A DNA stretch of 43,369 nt from Betaproteobacteria bacterium RIFCSPLOWO2_02_FULL_67_26 (lineage in GTDB: Bacteria > Pseudomonadota > Gammaproteobacteria > Burkholderiales > SG8-41), in contig MERD01000040.1 in the NCBI GenBank assembly GCA_001771935.1, forward strand, positions 1-43,369, written 5' to 3'. Positions 31,132 to 39,467 of this stretch are shown here, piece by piece. The translations under genes were made by a program, and so were the position numbers. Within the stretch, counting starts at the first letter, position 1. Every line of letters starts with the position of its first letter. The notes under the pieces are model-generated. The model saw nothing but the letters and a program-made list of their open reading frames with translations. It did not search any database and was not told the DNA's origin.

Positions 31132-32184
31132 ATGCGCGAGTATCGAATTGCCGCAATTCCGGGCGACGGCATCGGCGTCGAGGTCATCGCCGCCGGGCTC
31201 AAGGTGCTGGACGCGCTCGCGGCGCGCGAGCGTGGATTCCGGCTCACGGTCGAGCACTTCCCGTGGAGCAGCGCCTACTACCTCAAGCACGGCTGCTACA
31301 TTCCCGAGGGCGGCCTCGAGCGGCTCAGGCGATTCGACGCGATCTTCTTCGGCGCGGTGGGCGCCCCCGATGTCCCCGACCACGTCTCGCTGTGGGGGCT
31401 GCGGCTGCCGATCTGCCAGGGTTTCGATCAATACGCCAACGTGCGGCCCGCGCGCGTATTGCCCGGGATCCGGAGCCCGCTGGCGAACGGCGCCGCGATC
31501 GACTGGGTCATCGTCCGCGAAAACTCGGAAGGCGAGTACTCCGGCAGCGGCGGGCGCGCCCACCGGGGATTGCCTGAAGAGGTCGCGACCGAGACCTCGG
31601 TATTCACCCGCGCCGGCGTCGCGCGCATACACCGCTTCGCATTCCGGCTCGCGCAGGGCCGCCCGCGCCGGCACCTCACGCTCGTCACCAAGTCGAACGC
31701 CCAGCGTCACGGCATGGTGATGTGGGACGAGATCTTCTACGAAGTCGCGAAAGAATTCCCGGACGTCGAGACGCAGCGGGTCCTGGTGGACGCGATGACC
31801 ACGCTGATGGTGCTCAAGCCGCAGACCCTGGACACGGTCGTCGCCACCAACCTGCACGCCGATATCCTGTCCGACCTCGCCGCGGCGCTTTCGGGCAGCC
31901 TGGGCATCGCGCCGACGGCGAACCTGAACCCGGAGCGGAAATTTCCCTCGATGTTCGAGCCGATCCACGGTTCCGCATTCGATATCACCGGCAAGGGCAT
32001 CGCCAACCCGGTCGCGACCTTCTGGACCGCCGCCATGATGCTCGAGCACCTGGGCGAGAAGGAGGCCGCGCAGCGCCTGATGCGCGCCATCGAAACCGTG
32101 ACCGGCAGGCGCATCCTGACCCCGGACCTGGGTGGCGAAGCCACCACCGCGGTCGTGACCGGGACGGTATGCGGCGCGCTGTAG
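31132..32184 (+). CDS. tartrate/D-malate-type decarboxylating dehydrogenase
   Basis: 350 residues of the isocitrate/isopropylmalate dehydrogenase family, in the TtuC/DmlA branch. NAD-dependent oxidation of tartrate or D-malate (or isopropylmalate). Signatures are AAIPGDGIGVEVIAAGLKVL, FFGAVGAPDVPDHVSLWGLRLPICQGFDQYANVRPAR, the signature VRENSEGEYSGSGG, the Lys of TLVTKSNAQRHGMVMW, ATNLHADILSDLAAALSGSLG and EPIHGSAFDITGKGIANPVA. GFDQYANVRPAR and NSEGEYSG favour TtuC/DmlA over LeuB, but substrate is not proven. ATG 31132 is chosen because MREYRIAAIPGDGIG is the family start. Confidence 0.9.
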   Translation: MREYRIAAIPGDGIGVEVIAAGLKVLDALAARERGFRLTVEHFPWSSAYYLKHGCYIPEGGLERLRRFDAIFFGAVGAPDVPDHVSLWGLRLPICQGFDQYANVRPARVLPGIRSPLANGAAIDWVIVRENSEGEYSGSGGRAHRGLPEEVATETSVFTRAGVARIHRFAFRLAQGRPRRHLTLVTKSNAQRHGMVMWDEIFYEVAKEFPDVETQRVLVDAMTTLMVLKPQTLDTVVATNLHADILSDLAAALSGSLGIAPTANLNPERKFPSMFEPIHGSAFDITGKGIANPVATFWTAAMMLEHLGEKEAAQRLMRAIETVTGRRILTPDLGGEATTAVVTGTVCGAL

Positions 32185-32236
32185 CCGCTGCTACAATAGT
32201 GCCCACCGTCGCGCAGTCAACCGGGGGGGTAGGCGC

Positions 32237-32554
32237 GTGAAACAGATTTTCGATATGGTCCAGTCCTTCGTCATGATGGGGCTGGTGCTGACGGGCATCC
32301 TTGGCCTCATTTACCGCACGGTGAAGGAGGAAGGATGGCTGGGGACCGTGGTCGACAAGATCTGGGATGCGATCGTGGACCACCCGCTGGTCACGATCCC
32401 GCTCCTGATCGCGGCGGCCGTCATCGGCAAGCTGTGGCACGGCTACCAGGTCGAAAAGGGCTACACCAGCAAGCTGCCGAATTTCTTCCTCTACGGCGTG
32501 ATGGCGGCCGGCGTCTACTTCATCTGGCACTTCGTCTCCACCGGCACGATCTAG
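32237..32554 (+). CDS. small membrane protein of unknown function
   Basis: 105 residues from GTG 32237, preceded by GGGGGGGTAGG. About three hydrophobic helices: MVQSFVMMGLVLTGILGLIY, HPLVTIPLLIAAAVIGKLWHGY and FFLYGVMAAGVYFIWHFV. A TACAAT at 32192-32197 may be its -10. I do not recognise the family. It stands between the dehydrogenase gene (same strand) and the convergent CoA-transferase gene, whose stop is three bases away. Confidence 0.72.
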   Translation: MKQIFDMVQSFVMMGLVLTGILGLIYRTVKEEGWLGTVVDKIWDAIVDHPLVTIPLLIAAAVIGKLWHGYQVEKGYTSKLPNFFLYGVMAAGVYFIWHFVSTGTI

Positions 32555-32557
32555 GCG

Positions 32558-33745
32558 TCACGCGGCGCGCACGATCCGCTGCGCGATCAGATTCTCGATT
32601 TCCTCTCCGCCGTAACCCAGGCCCGCCAGCACTTCGCGCGTGTGCCCGCCCACCTGCGGGATATCGAGCCGCGTGCCGAAGCGCGCGCCGTCCATCTCGA
32701 TCGGCAGGTTCGGCACCTTGGTTTTCGCGCCGCCGGGCAGCGTCACCGGCGTCAGTCCGCCGGACGCGTTGAGGTGGGGATCGTCGAACAGGTCTTCCGG
32801 CTTTGCGATCGGCGCGAACGGCAAGCCGAGCGTCTCGCACTTGTCCATCAGCTCCTGCTTGCTCATTTTCGCGAAGAGGGCGGTCGCGATCGGGATGATG
32901 CGGGGGCGCGCTTCCACCCGCTGCGGGTTGGTTTTCAGCGCCGGATCAGCGAGCAGGTCGTGGAGGCCGAAGGCATCGCAGAAGACTTTCCATTGCGTAT
33001 CCGTCACGACGCCGACGAACACCAGCTCGCCGTCGCGGGTCCTGAAGTTGTCGTAAAGCGCCCACGCGCGCACGCGGTCGGGCATCGGCGACACCGGCTT
33101 GCCGGTCGCCAGGCCCTCCATCATGTGCTGGGCGACGAGAAACGCGTTGTTCTCGAACAGCGCGCTTTGCACGTACTGGCCCCTGCCCGTGCGGCCGCGC
33201 TGGTGGAGCGCGGCGAGGATCGCGATCGCGCCGAACATGCCGCCCATCACGTCGTTGACGGAGGCGCCGGCGCGCAGCGGGCCATGGCGCCCGCCCGTCA
33301 TGTAGGCGAGCCCGCCCATCATCTGCACCACTTCGTCGAGCCCGGTGCGGTGCTCGTAGGGGCCGGGCAGGAATCCCTTCAGCGAGCAGTAGATCAGCCC
33401 GGGCTTGAGCGTCCTCAGCGCCCGCTCGCCGAAACCGAGCTTGTCCATCGCACCGGGCCGGAAATTCTCGGCGACGACGTCGGCGCTGGCGACGAGCTTC
33501 AGCACCACCTCCCGCCCCCGCGGTGACTTGACATCGACCGCGAGACTCTTCTTGTTGCGGTTGTAAGTCGGGAAGAACCCGGCGCCGGATGCGACGAGCT
33601 TGCGCGTGTGGTCGCCGTCGAGCGGTTCGACCTTGATCACCTCGGCGCCGAGATCGGCAAGGACCAGCCCGCAGGTCGGTCCCATCACGACGTGGCAGAA
33701 TTCGGCGACCCGAATGCCGTCCAGCGGCAGCTGCGGCCCGGTCAT
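32558..33745 (-). CDS. class III (CaiB/BaiF) CoA-transferase
   Basis: 395 residues. Transfers CoA between carboxylic acids. Signatures are LPLDGIRVAEFCHVVMGPTCGLVLADLGAEVIKVEPLDGDHTRK, FFPTYNRNKKSLAVDVKSPRGREVVLKL, and the catalytic Asp in HRTGLDEVVQMMGGLAYMTG (Asp137). The acyl substrate is unknown. Its ATG overlaps the stop of the dehydroquinase-like gene by four bases, so the two are coupled and probably act in one pathway. Confidence 0.94.
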   Translation of the reverse strand: MTGPQLPLDGIRVAEFCHVVMGPTCGLVLADLGAEVIKVEPLDGDHTRKLVASGAGFFPTYNRNKKSLAVDVKSPRGREVVLKLVASADVVAENFRPGAMDKLGFGERALRTLKPGLIYCSLKGFLPGPYEHRTGLDEVVQMMGGLAYMTGGRHGPLRAGASVNDVMGGMFGAIAILAALHQRGRTGRGQYVQSALFENNAFLVAQHMMEGLATGKPVSPMPDRVRAWALYDNFRTRDGELVFVGVVTDTQWKVFCDAFGLHDLLADPALKTNPQRVEARPRIIPIATALFAKMSKQELMDKCETLGLPFAPIAKPEDLFDDPHLNASGGLTPVTLPGGAKTKVPNLPIEMDGARFGTRLDIPQVGGHTREVLAGLGYGGEEIENLIAQRIVRAA

Positions 33746-34179
33746 TTGGCGAGCACCTCGCGGATGCCGCGCAGGGCGATGGCATAGCCGAAGATGCCGA
33801 AGCCGGTGACCACGCCGCGGCAGGCCGTGGCGATTTCCGACACCCGGCCGCGCCGCGCCGGATTGGAGATATGGAGCTCGATCGTCGGGAACCTCACCTG
33901 CGCGATGGCCGCGGTCAGCGCCGGGTAGCCGGTCGTGTAGCCCGCCGGATTGATGATCGCGGCGTCCACCCCGGCGTCGTGGGCGGCGTAGAGCCGGTTG
34001 ATCACCGCGCCCTCGACGTTCGAGTGGAAGATCTGGACGGCGATGCCCAGCTCGGACCCATACTGTCGGATGAGCCTGTCGTATTCCGGCAGCTTCATGG
34101 GGCCGAAGACGTCGATCTGCGCCTTGCCGCGCATGTTCATGCCGGCACCGTGAATGACGAGAACCCTGGGCTTGGGCAT
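33742..34179 (-). CDS. type II dehydroquinase-fold protein lacking catalytic residues
   Basis: 145 residues, the length of type II 3-dehydroquinate dehydratase (AroQ), and alignable throughout: VLVIHGAGMNMRGKAQIDVFG, IFHSNVEGAVINRLYAAHDAG, IINPAGYTTGYPAL, ELHISNPARRGRVSE, GVVTGFGIFGYAIAL. But the lid Arg is Ala20, the catalytic Tyr is Phe25 and the catalytic His is Ala108, while Asn77 is kept. It is therefore unlikely to dehydrate dehydroquinate. It is coupled to a CoA-transferase (four-base overlap) and divergent from ridA, so a role in an acid or lactone catabolic step is more likely (inference). Confidence 0.8.
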   Translation of the reverse strand: MPKPRVLVIHGAGMNMRGKAQIDVFGPMKLPEYDRLIRQYGSELGIAVQIFHSNVEGAVINRLYAAHDAGVDAAIINPAGYTTGYPALTAAIAQVRFPTIELHISNPARRGRVSEIATACRGVVTGFGIFGYAIALRGIREVLAK

Positions 34180-34241
34180 GGCGGTTTTCTCCTGTATGTT
34201 TACCCGTCAAGCGACACTTTACTGCAATTGGAGGGAAAACC

Positions 34242-34589
34242 ATGAGCATCAAGCGCCACAATTCCGGCCCCGTCCTCTGCCGCGCCGTCGAGCACGGCGG
34301 GCTCGTCTACGTTGCCGGCACCACCGCCGACAACCGGAGCGTCTCGTGCAAGGCGCAGACCGAGGAAGTCCTGAAAAAGATCGACGCCGCTCTCGCCGGC
34401 GCCGGCAGCGACAAATCGAAGCTGCTGTGGGCCCAGGTATGGCTCACCGACATCCGCGAAAAGGAGCAGATGGATGCCGCGTGGAAAGCGTGGGTGGACC
34501 CGGACAACAAGCCGGTCCGCGCCTGTGTCGAAGCGCGGCTCGGCACGCCCGACACGCGGGTGGAGATCATGGTCACCGCCGCCAAGTAA
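34242..34589 (+). CDS. RidA family protein
   Basis: 115 residues, normal RidA size. Enamine/imine deaminase that protects PLP enzymes; it acts as a trimer. The start KRHNSGPVLCRAVEHGGLVYVAGTTAD and the signature RACVEARLG with R93 (binds the substrate carboxylate) and E97 are present. The rest fits the Rid2/RidA-like group rather than E. coli RidA itself. GGAGGG precedes ATG 34242. It is divergent from the dehydroquinase-like gene and may serve the same catabolic pathway. Confidence 0.9.
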   Translation: MSIKRHNSGPVLCRAVEHGGLVYVAGTTADNRSVSCKAQTEEVLKKIDAALAGAGSDKSKLLWAQVWLTDIREKEQMDAAWKAWVDPDNKPVRACVEARLGTPDTRVEIMVTAAK

Positions 34590-34592
34590 CCC

Positions 34593-34627
34593 GTGGATCG
34601 TGGGTTGTGGATCGTGGATCGATCACG
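34593..34627. repeat. heptad repeats at a convergent gene end
   Basis: GTGGATC, GTGGGTT, GTGGATC, GTGGATC (34593-34620), then GATCACG. They fill much of the 56-base gap between ridA and the convergent DGQHR gene and can fold with the trailing GATCACGACCC. Confidence 0.75.
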
Positions 34628-34645
34628 ACCCAGGTTTTTCGCAGC

Positions 34646-35779
34646 TTAGCTGGAAGCGCCGCGGCGGGACTGGACTTCGATATTGGCCATCTTGGCGAGA
34701 TCGCGGTGCAGGCGGGTGACGCGCTCGATCTGGCCCTTGGCCGGGAACCGCTCGTAGAATCCTTCCATGCGGAATTCGCGCATGTGCTCGGTCCACGGTG
34801 CAAGCCGCTTTTCCCAGCGCGCCTGGCGTCCATCGGCCGGCTCGGCGTCGCCGCGCGCGAGGTCCGCGCACACGCGGATCATCGCCTTCAGCGTGACGGG
34901 CTTGGTCACCATGTAATTCGGGTGTCCCCAGGACGTGCTCCAGACCTTCTGGCACGCCTTGAGGAAGTCGCGCACGATGGCGTAGTAGCGGTCGGTTTCC
35001 CGCGTGGTGTGCCCGGAGCGCTGGATCTTGCGCCACTCCCCGCTCACCCAGCGGTGCAATTCGTTGAAGAGCTCGGCCTGGAGTATCCACTTCTCCTGCT
35101 GGCTGCGGCCCCCGAGGCGGTTGATGCGGTACTTGAGCGGGCTGTCGCCCTCGCGGTAGAGCTTGTCCACCAGGCGCGCCGCGAAGCGGCGGTCGGGCTC
35201 CGCCCACGAGATGCGCTCGTAGAGGTCCACCAGGTGGCTCTTGTTGATGCGCGTCGGCGTGGAATTGATGATGACGAACATTTCCGCGGCGAAATCCTCG
35301 CTGCGGCCGTCGAAAATCACGCACGGCACGTGGATGTTGCCGCCCTCGCCGGGACGCTCGCGCAGGTAGAAATTCAGCGCCGCCAGCCGGTGCTGGCCGT
35401 CGATGATGAGGTACTTGGCGCCGGGGTCCTGGAGGTGGCCCACGCCCGACTCCGAGCCCACGGCCTGGAACGCGAGCTTCTCGTTGGTGAACAGCAGCAC
35501 CGTCCCGGGGATCGGCGGCTGGCTCACCGCCATCTCGTAGAAGTTCTTGAGCGCCCTCACCTTGGCGCGCGACAGCTGGCGCTGGAACGCCACGTCGTTG
35601 TGCTCGATGCGGGCGATGAATTGCGCGATCTCGTCGCTCTGCGAGATCATCTGCGGCGCGATCTGCTCCCCCTCCCCGTAATAGCGGCTGATGAAGCGCA
35701 CCTTGGCGAGGATGTCCTTCGCCGGAATGCTCGCGAAATAAAAGATGCCGTCCTTCTGTCGGATGCGCGTGGCAAGCAT
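34646..35779 (-). CDS. orphan DGQHR-domain (DndB-like) protein
   Basis: 377 residues. The signature DGQHR is at 127-131 within YLIIDGQHRLAALNFYL, followed by EMFVIINSTPTRINKSHLVDLYERI, as in the DGQHR family (DndB and relatives; distantly ParB/sulfiredoxin-like). DndB represses DNA phosphorothioation genes, but no dnd genes are here, so this may be a solitary regulator or a DNA-binding enzyme of a different system. No signal peptide. It is convergent with ridA. The 43 bases upstream of ATG 35779 lead to a perfect 9-base inverted repeat. Confidence 0.82.
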   Translation of the reverse strand: MLATRIRQKDGIFYFASIPAKDILAKVRFISRYYGEGEQIAPQMISQSDEIAQFIARIEHNDVAFQRQLSRAKVRALKNFYEMAVSQPPIPGTVLLFTNEKLAFQAVGSESGVGHLQDPGAKYLIIDGQHRLAALNFYLRERPGEGGNIHVPCVIFDGRSEDFAAEMFVIINSTPTRINKSHLVDLYERISWAEPDRRFAARLVDKLYREGDSPLKYRINRLGGRSQQEKWILQAELFNELHRWVSGEWRKIQRSGHTTRETDRYYAIVRDFLKACQKVWSTSWGHPNYMVTKPVTLKAMIRVCADLARGDAEPADGRQARWEKRLAPWTEHMREFRMEGFYERFPAKGQIERVTRLHRDLAKMANIEVQSRRGASS

Positions 35780-35821
35780 GGTCTAGTTGTCCCGTTATCG
35801 GCCCCCCGCCGGCAAACCAGA

Positions 35822-35845
35822 GCAGCCGCCCAGGCAGGCGGCTGC
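35822..35845. promoter_or_regulatory. perfect 9-base inverted repeat upstream of the DGQHR gene
   Basis: GCAGCCGCC (35822-35830), CAGGCA, GGCGGCTGC (35837-35845), 43 bases before the ATG. There is no T-run, so it is not an ordinary terminator; an operator or leader hairpin is plausible. The rest of the gap 35780-35981 shows only a CCCCCGGGGG palindrome. Confidence 0.4.
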
Positions 35846-35981
35846 AGGTCACCATTCTAGCGTTTTAGGGGCGCTGGCGCGACCAAGGCCCCCGGGGGTC
35901 ACACGATGTGGATCGCCGGCGGACGGCCCCGCCAATACGCTGTCATAACCGCGGCGGCGGCGGGCCCGGCCGCAGAGCAGC

Positions 35982-37142
35982 TCAGGCGCGAACGATATCG
36001 AGGCTCGCGAACCGGCCCTTGAGCGCGCGGGCGGATTCCACGCCCCACCAGCGCTCGATCACGGTGGCGTAGACATCCCGGAAGTCCACTGCGAACGGCA
36101 GGTTGCCGTTGCCGTCGAGGCGGGAAAGGCCCGGCGGCGGGCCGTAGAGCCCGCCTTTCACGCGCCCGCCCAGCAGGAAATGGGTGCTGGCCGTGCCGTG
36201 GTCGGTGCCGCTCGAGCGGTTCTCGCGCGGCCGGCGCCCAAACTCGGCATAGGTCATGATGAGCGTCGACTCCCAGCGCCCGGCCTCGGCCAGCGCCGAG
36301 CGCAACGCGGCAAGCCCCTCGGCCAGGTCCTTCAGCAGGCGCGCGTGCGTCCCCGGCTGGTTGCTGTGCGTATCGAATCCATTCAACGAGATCTTGACCG
36401 CCGCCACGCCGGCCTTCGAGGCGATCACCTGGGATGCCGTGCGGACGGCGTTGCCGAACGGCGTGCGCGGAAATTCGGTGGCGAACGCATGGTTGCCGTT
36501 GAGGTTTGCCGCCGCCTGCACGATGTCCTGCTCGACCCGGAGTATGTGGCTGAGCGCGCCGTTCCGGGCGACGCCCGCGGGCGCCGCAAGCCGTGCCTGG
36601 CGCAGGAACTGTTGCGTGTCGGTCAGCGCGATCGCCCGCGTGCCGGCGCCCGCGAACGGGCCCATCTCGGCGCCGCCCACCACCACGCCGTCCGCGGCGA
36701 ACGACCGGGGCGCCGGCGCAGCCGCAAAGGTGCGGGCGAGCCACCCCTCGCCGAGGTACTCGTTGCTGTTCGATGCCGTATCCCAGATCTCGATCGAGCG
36801 GAAGTGGGACAGGTTGGCTCCGGGATAGCCGACGCTCTGCACCACCGCGAGCTCGCGCCGCGTCCACAGCGCCATCAGCGGCTCGAGCGAGGGGTGCAGG
36901 CCGGCGCGGCCGTCCAGCTGCAGCACCTGGTCGCGCGGCACGGCGAGCCGCGGTCGCAACGCGTAATATTCGGAATCGGAATAAGGCACCACCGTATTGA
37001 GCCCGTCATTGCCGCCTTTCAGCTCAACCAGCACCAGCAAATTCGCGTAGCCTGCCGGGCTCCGCTGCGCGAGCGCAGACGCGGGAACAATCGATGCCAC
37101 GGTAGCGGCGCCCACGGTGCTCAGGAAATCACGCCGGTTCAT
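35982..37142 (-). CDS. DUF1501 Tat-exported protein
   Basis: 386 residues. Tat signal MNRRDFLSTVGAATVASIVPASALAQ, then a DUF1501 (sulfatase-like fold) domain: LLVLVELKGGNDGLNTVVPYSD, LHPSLEPLMALWTRRELAVVQSVGYPGANLSHFRSIEIWDTA, GFDTHSNQPGTHARLLKDLAEGL, IMTYAEFGRRPRENRSSGTDHGTAS. Members are nearly always paired with DUF1800 proteins, as here. Function is unknown; metal-dependent hydrolysis has been suggested from the fold. It is the last gene of a leftward cluster of exported proteins. Confidence 0.93.
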   Translation of the reverse strand: MNRRDFLSTVGAATVASIVPASALAQRSPAGYANLLVLVELKGGNDGLNTVVPYSDSEYYALRPRLAVPRDQVLQLDGRAGLHPSLEPLMALWTRRELAVVQSVGYPGANLSHFRSIEIWDTASNSNEYLGEGWLARTFAAAPAPRSFAADGVVVGGAEMGPFAGAGTRAIALTDTQQFLRQARLAAPAGVARNGALSHILRVEQDIVQAAANLNGNHAFATEFPRTPFGNAVRTASQVIASKAGVAAVKISLNGFDTHSNQPGTHARLLKDLAEGLAALRSALAEAGRWESTLIMTYAEFGRRPRENRSSGTDHGTASTHFLLGGRVKGGLYGPPPGLSRLDGNGNLPFAVDFRDVYATVIERWWGVESARALKGRFASLDIVRA

Positions 37143-37162
37143 ACTCTGCCCCGCATTTGTAC

Positions 37163-37176
37163 TTTCGCCTTTCGCC
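37163..37176. repeat. two heptads between DUF1800 and DUF1501 genes
   Basis: TTTCGCC twice in tandem (37163-37176) in the 37-base spacer between the DUF1800 stop and the DUF1501 start. Confidence 0.4.
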
Positions 37177-37179
37177 TTC

Positions 37180-38649
37180 CTACTTAAGCTGGTAGACCGG
37201 ATCCTGCGTGATCTGCCGGATCAGCTCCATGCCCCGGGTGTCCGGCGCCGGCGAGCTGACCGGCGCGGCGGCGAGCAGCACGCGCTGCACGCCCGCGGCA
37301 TCGCCGCCCTTGAACTGGGCGAGCCAGCGTCCGCCGTCGAAGCGAATTTCCATCATTGCCCGCATGAAGCGCTCGCGCCCTTCGTCGATGCGCGCGACGC
37401 CCCGCGGCTGCTCCATGCCGTCGCTCATGGCCGCCGCCAGAACGGGCCGCAGCTCGTCCGCCCGGAACAGGCGCTCGAGGAAGCCCTTGCGCGCGAGCAG
37501 GGTGGTCGAATTGATCCACTTCTCGCCGCCCGGCCAGCCCTTGACGTTGGGCGGCGCGAACAGCGCCTGCCCGAGCCGGTTTGCGGTGAACACGAACGGC
37601 ATGACGTCGCCGGTCTCGAAGTGGAACTGCCGCAGCGTGCCGACGACGAGGTCCACCGGGGATTTGATCAGCGTCGCGCGGTTGCGTGGCGCGTAGAAAG
37701 CGTCGGAAACCAGCAGCGCCCGCAGCGCCGTTCGTATGCTGTAGCGGGACTCGCGGAAGACGCGGGCGAGGCGCTTCACTTCAGCGGGGTCCGGCTCCGG
37801 CGACACGAACTCGCGCCACAGCTTCGCCACGATGAATTCAGCGGTCTGCGGCTGCGCGAGGAGGATGTCGAGCACGGCGGCGCCGTCGAACGCGCCGCTG
37901 CGGCCGAGCACCGTCTTGACGCCGTCGTCGTGGGCCATGCGGCGAAACAGGAATTCGCCGGTGTCCAGGTCGAGGCTCCAGCCGGTGAATGCCCGCGCCA
38001 CTTCCTTGATGTCGCGTTCTCCGTAGTTGCCCTCGCCCAGGGTGAACAGTTCCATCACCTCGCGCGCGAAGTTCTCGTTGGGCTGCCCCTTGCGGTTGGA
38101 CGCGTTGTCGAGGTAGATCACCATCGCCGGGTCGCGCGCGGCGGCGTGCAGCAGCTCGCCGAAGTTCCCCAGCGCGTGGCGCCGCAGCAGGGCGTTCTGG
38201 CGGTGCATCAGCTGCGGCGAGCGCACTTTCTGCTGGCTGGACACGAAATGGTTGTGCCAGAACAGCGTCATCTTCTCGGTGAGCGGCGACGGCGTCACCA
38301 GCATCTCCGTCAGCCACCACGACTGCAGCTCCAATGCCTTCCGGAATATCTCGCGCTGCGCGAGCTTGCGCTCCTCCGCGCTCATGCCCCGGAACCGGCG
38401 CGGCGACTCGAACCGCTCGCCCGTCCAGCGCGGCGCCGGCGTGACCGCCGGCTTGCCGGTCCACCCGAGCAGGCGATCCGCCGCCTGTTCCCGGGTAAGC
38501 GCGGCAAAGGCCTCGATATCGGCGGGGCCGGCGGCGAAGCTCGTCCGGTTCAGCAGGTGCCGCGCGTCGTCGAAGCCGAGTGGCGCCGCCGCGAGCGCGC
38601 CCTCCGCGGCAAGCACCCCGGCGATCAGGATGCCGATGATGCGCGCCAT
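37180..38649 (-). CDS. DUF1800 family exported protein
   Basis: 489 residues with a signal peptide (MARIIGILIAGVLAAEGALA). The DUF1800 signature phrases are all there: ARHLLNRTSFAAGPADIEAFAAL, MTLFWHNHFVSSQQKVRSPQLMHRQNALLRRHALGNFGELLHAAARDPAM, YLDNASNRKGQPNENFAREVMELFTLGEGNYGERDIKEVARAFTGWSLD, NVKGWPGGEKWINSTTLLARKGFLE. The role is unknown; it is the standard partner of DUF1501. It starts 11 bases after the EF-hand gene stop, which suggests calcium-dependent partners (inference). Confidence 0.93.
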   Translation of the reverse strand: MARIIGILIAGVLAAEGALAAAPLGFDDARHLLNRTSFAAGPADIEAFAALTREQAADRLLGWTGKPAVTPAPRWTGERFESPRRFRGMSAEERKLAQREIFRKALELQSWWLTEMLVTPSPLTEKMTLFWHNHFVSSQQKVRSPQLMHRQNALLRRHALGNFGELLHAAARDPAMVIYLDNASNRKGQPNENFAREVMELFTLGEGNYGERDIKEVARAFTGWSLDLDTGEFLFRRMAHDDGVKTVLGRSGAFDGAAVLDILLAQPQTAEFIVAKLWREFVSPEPDPAEVKRLARVFRESRYSIRTALRALLVSDAFYAPRNRATLIKSPVDLVVGTLRQFHFETGDVMPFVFTANRLGQALFAPPNVKGWPGGEKWINSTTLLARKGFLERLFRADELRPVLAAAMSDGMEQPRGVARIDEGRERFMRAMMEIRFDGGRWLAQFKGGDAAGVQRVLLAAAPVSSPAPDTRGMELIRQITQDPVYQLK

Positions 38650-38660
38650 GGGCCCGCCCG

Positions 38661-39107
38661 CTAGATCTTCTGGCCCTTGCGTGACTCGGCGCGCGCCTTG
38701 CGCGCCGCCTGCAGTTCTTCCAGCGTCACCACGCCGTCCTTGTTGGCGTCGATCTGGTCGAAGTGCCGGGCCACCATGCGCATGCCGTTCCGGGCTTCTT
38801 CCCGGGTCAGGCTGCCGTCGCCGTTGGCGTCGGCTTTCTTGAAGCGCTCCTGGCCGCGCGCCTGCATCTCGGCCCGGCATTTCTCGGGGTCGGCCTTGCA
38901 CTGGGCCCGACGCGCCTCGCGCCGCGCCTGCATCTCGCGGCATTTTTCCGGGTTGGCCTTGCACCATGCTTCGAGGCGGGCCTTGCGCTCACCCTGCGGC
39001 CTGGCGGCATCGGCCCGGACCGTGGCGCCCGGCAAACCGTCCGCCGCCAGTGCCGGAAACGCGCACGCAACCCACATCGCGATCGCTGCTATTGAAATGG
39101 TCTTCAT
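38661..39107 (-). CDS. exported EF-hand protein
   Basis: 148 residues from ATG 39107 (GAAGGAAC upstream; a 14-residue upstream extension is open but lacks signal character). Signal peptide MKTISIAAIAMWVACAFPALA. A basic, Cys-containing tandem repeat (CKANPEKCREMQAR, then CKADPEKCRAEMQAR) precedes a pair of EF-hand loops: DANGDGSLTREE and DANKDGVVTLEE, both with the standard Asp/Glu ligands. It probably binds calcium in the periplasm. The coupling to DUF1800/DUF1501 genes downstream suggests it regulates or stabilises those proteins. Confidence 0.87.
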   Translation of the reverse strand: MKTISIAAIAMWVACAFPALAADGLPGATVRADAARPQGERKARLEAWCKANPEKCREMQARREARRAQCKADPEKCRAEMQARGQERFKKADANGDGSLTREEARNGMRMVARHFDQIDANKDGVVTLEELQAARKARAESRKGQKI

Positions 39108-39144
39108 GTTGTTCCTTCCTTCAGGTAAAGGGGTATTGGGGAAA

Positions 39145-39170
39145 GTCACCGGTCACCGTTCACCGGTCAC
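39145..39170. repeat. heptad repeats upstream of the EF-hand gene
   Basis: GTCACCG, GTCACCG, TTCACCG, GTCAC at 39145-39170, between the 87-residue protein gene and the EF-hand gene. Confidence 0.75.
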
Positions 39171-39182
39171 ATTGGATTCCGG

Positions 39183-39446
39183 CTAGCGCCGGTAGATTTC
39201 GCGATTGGCCCGGTCGAGGTCACGATGAAGCTCGCGGCGCTGCTCCTCGGTGAGCCTGCCCTGATGGCGCTTGTCGTGCCCGCCCCGCTTGTCGCGCTCG
39301 CCCCGCGGGGGCTGCCCGGAGCCTTTCTTCATCTGCTTACCCTGGACCTGCAGGAACGCGCCGAAGCCGGGGCGCCAGTCGCGGGCCTCCGCGAGCGGCG
39401 GCAGCATCAGCGCGCCTGCAACGGCAATCAGGGTCCACACTTTCAC
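39183..39446 (-). CDS. small exported basic protein
   Basis: 87 residues. Signal peptide MKVWTLIAVAGALMLPPLAEA, then a strongly basic, Gly/Arg/Lys/His-rich region (GKQMKKGSGQPPRGERDKRGGHDKRHQGRL) and a C-terminal helix (LTEEQRRELHRDLDRANREIYRR) that resembles helices of Spy/CpxP-type or EF-hand-like small periplasmic proteins. I do not recognise the family with confidence. It sits in the leftward cluster of exported genes, 21 bases after the 184-residue protein gene. Confidence 0.7.
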   Translation of the reverse strand: MKVWTLIAVAGALMLPPLAEARDWRPGFGAFLQVQGKQMKKGSGQPPRGERDKRGGHDKRHQGRLTEEQRRELHRDLDRANREIYRR

Positions 39447-39467
39447 GAACCGGGCTCCGGTTTCCTG

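Noticed and set aside
33742-34179. Annotation as functional aroQ
   Set aside because: Catalytic Arg, Tyr and His positions are Ala, Phe and Ala.
34646-35779. Part of a DNA phosphorothioation (Dnd) defence island
   Set aside because: Only a DndB-like protein is present; no dndA, C, D, E or restriction partners lie in the window.
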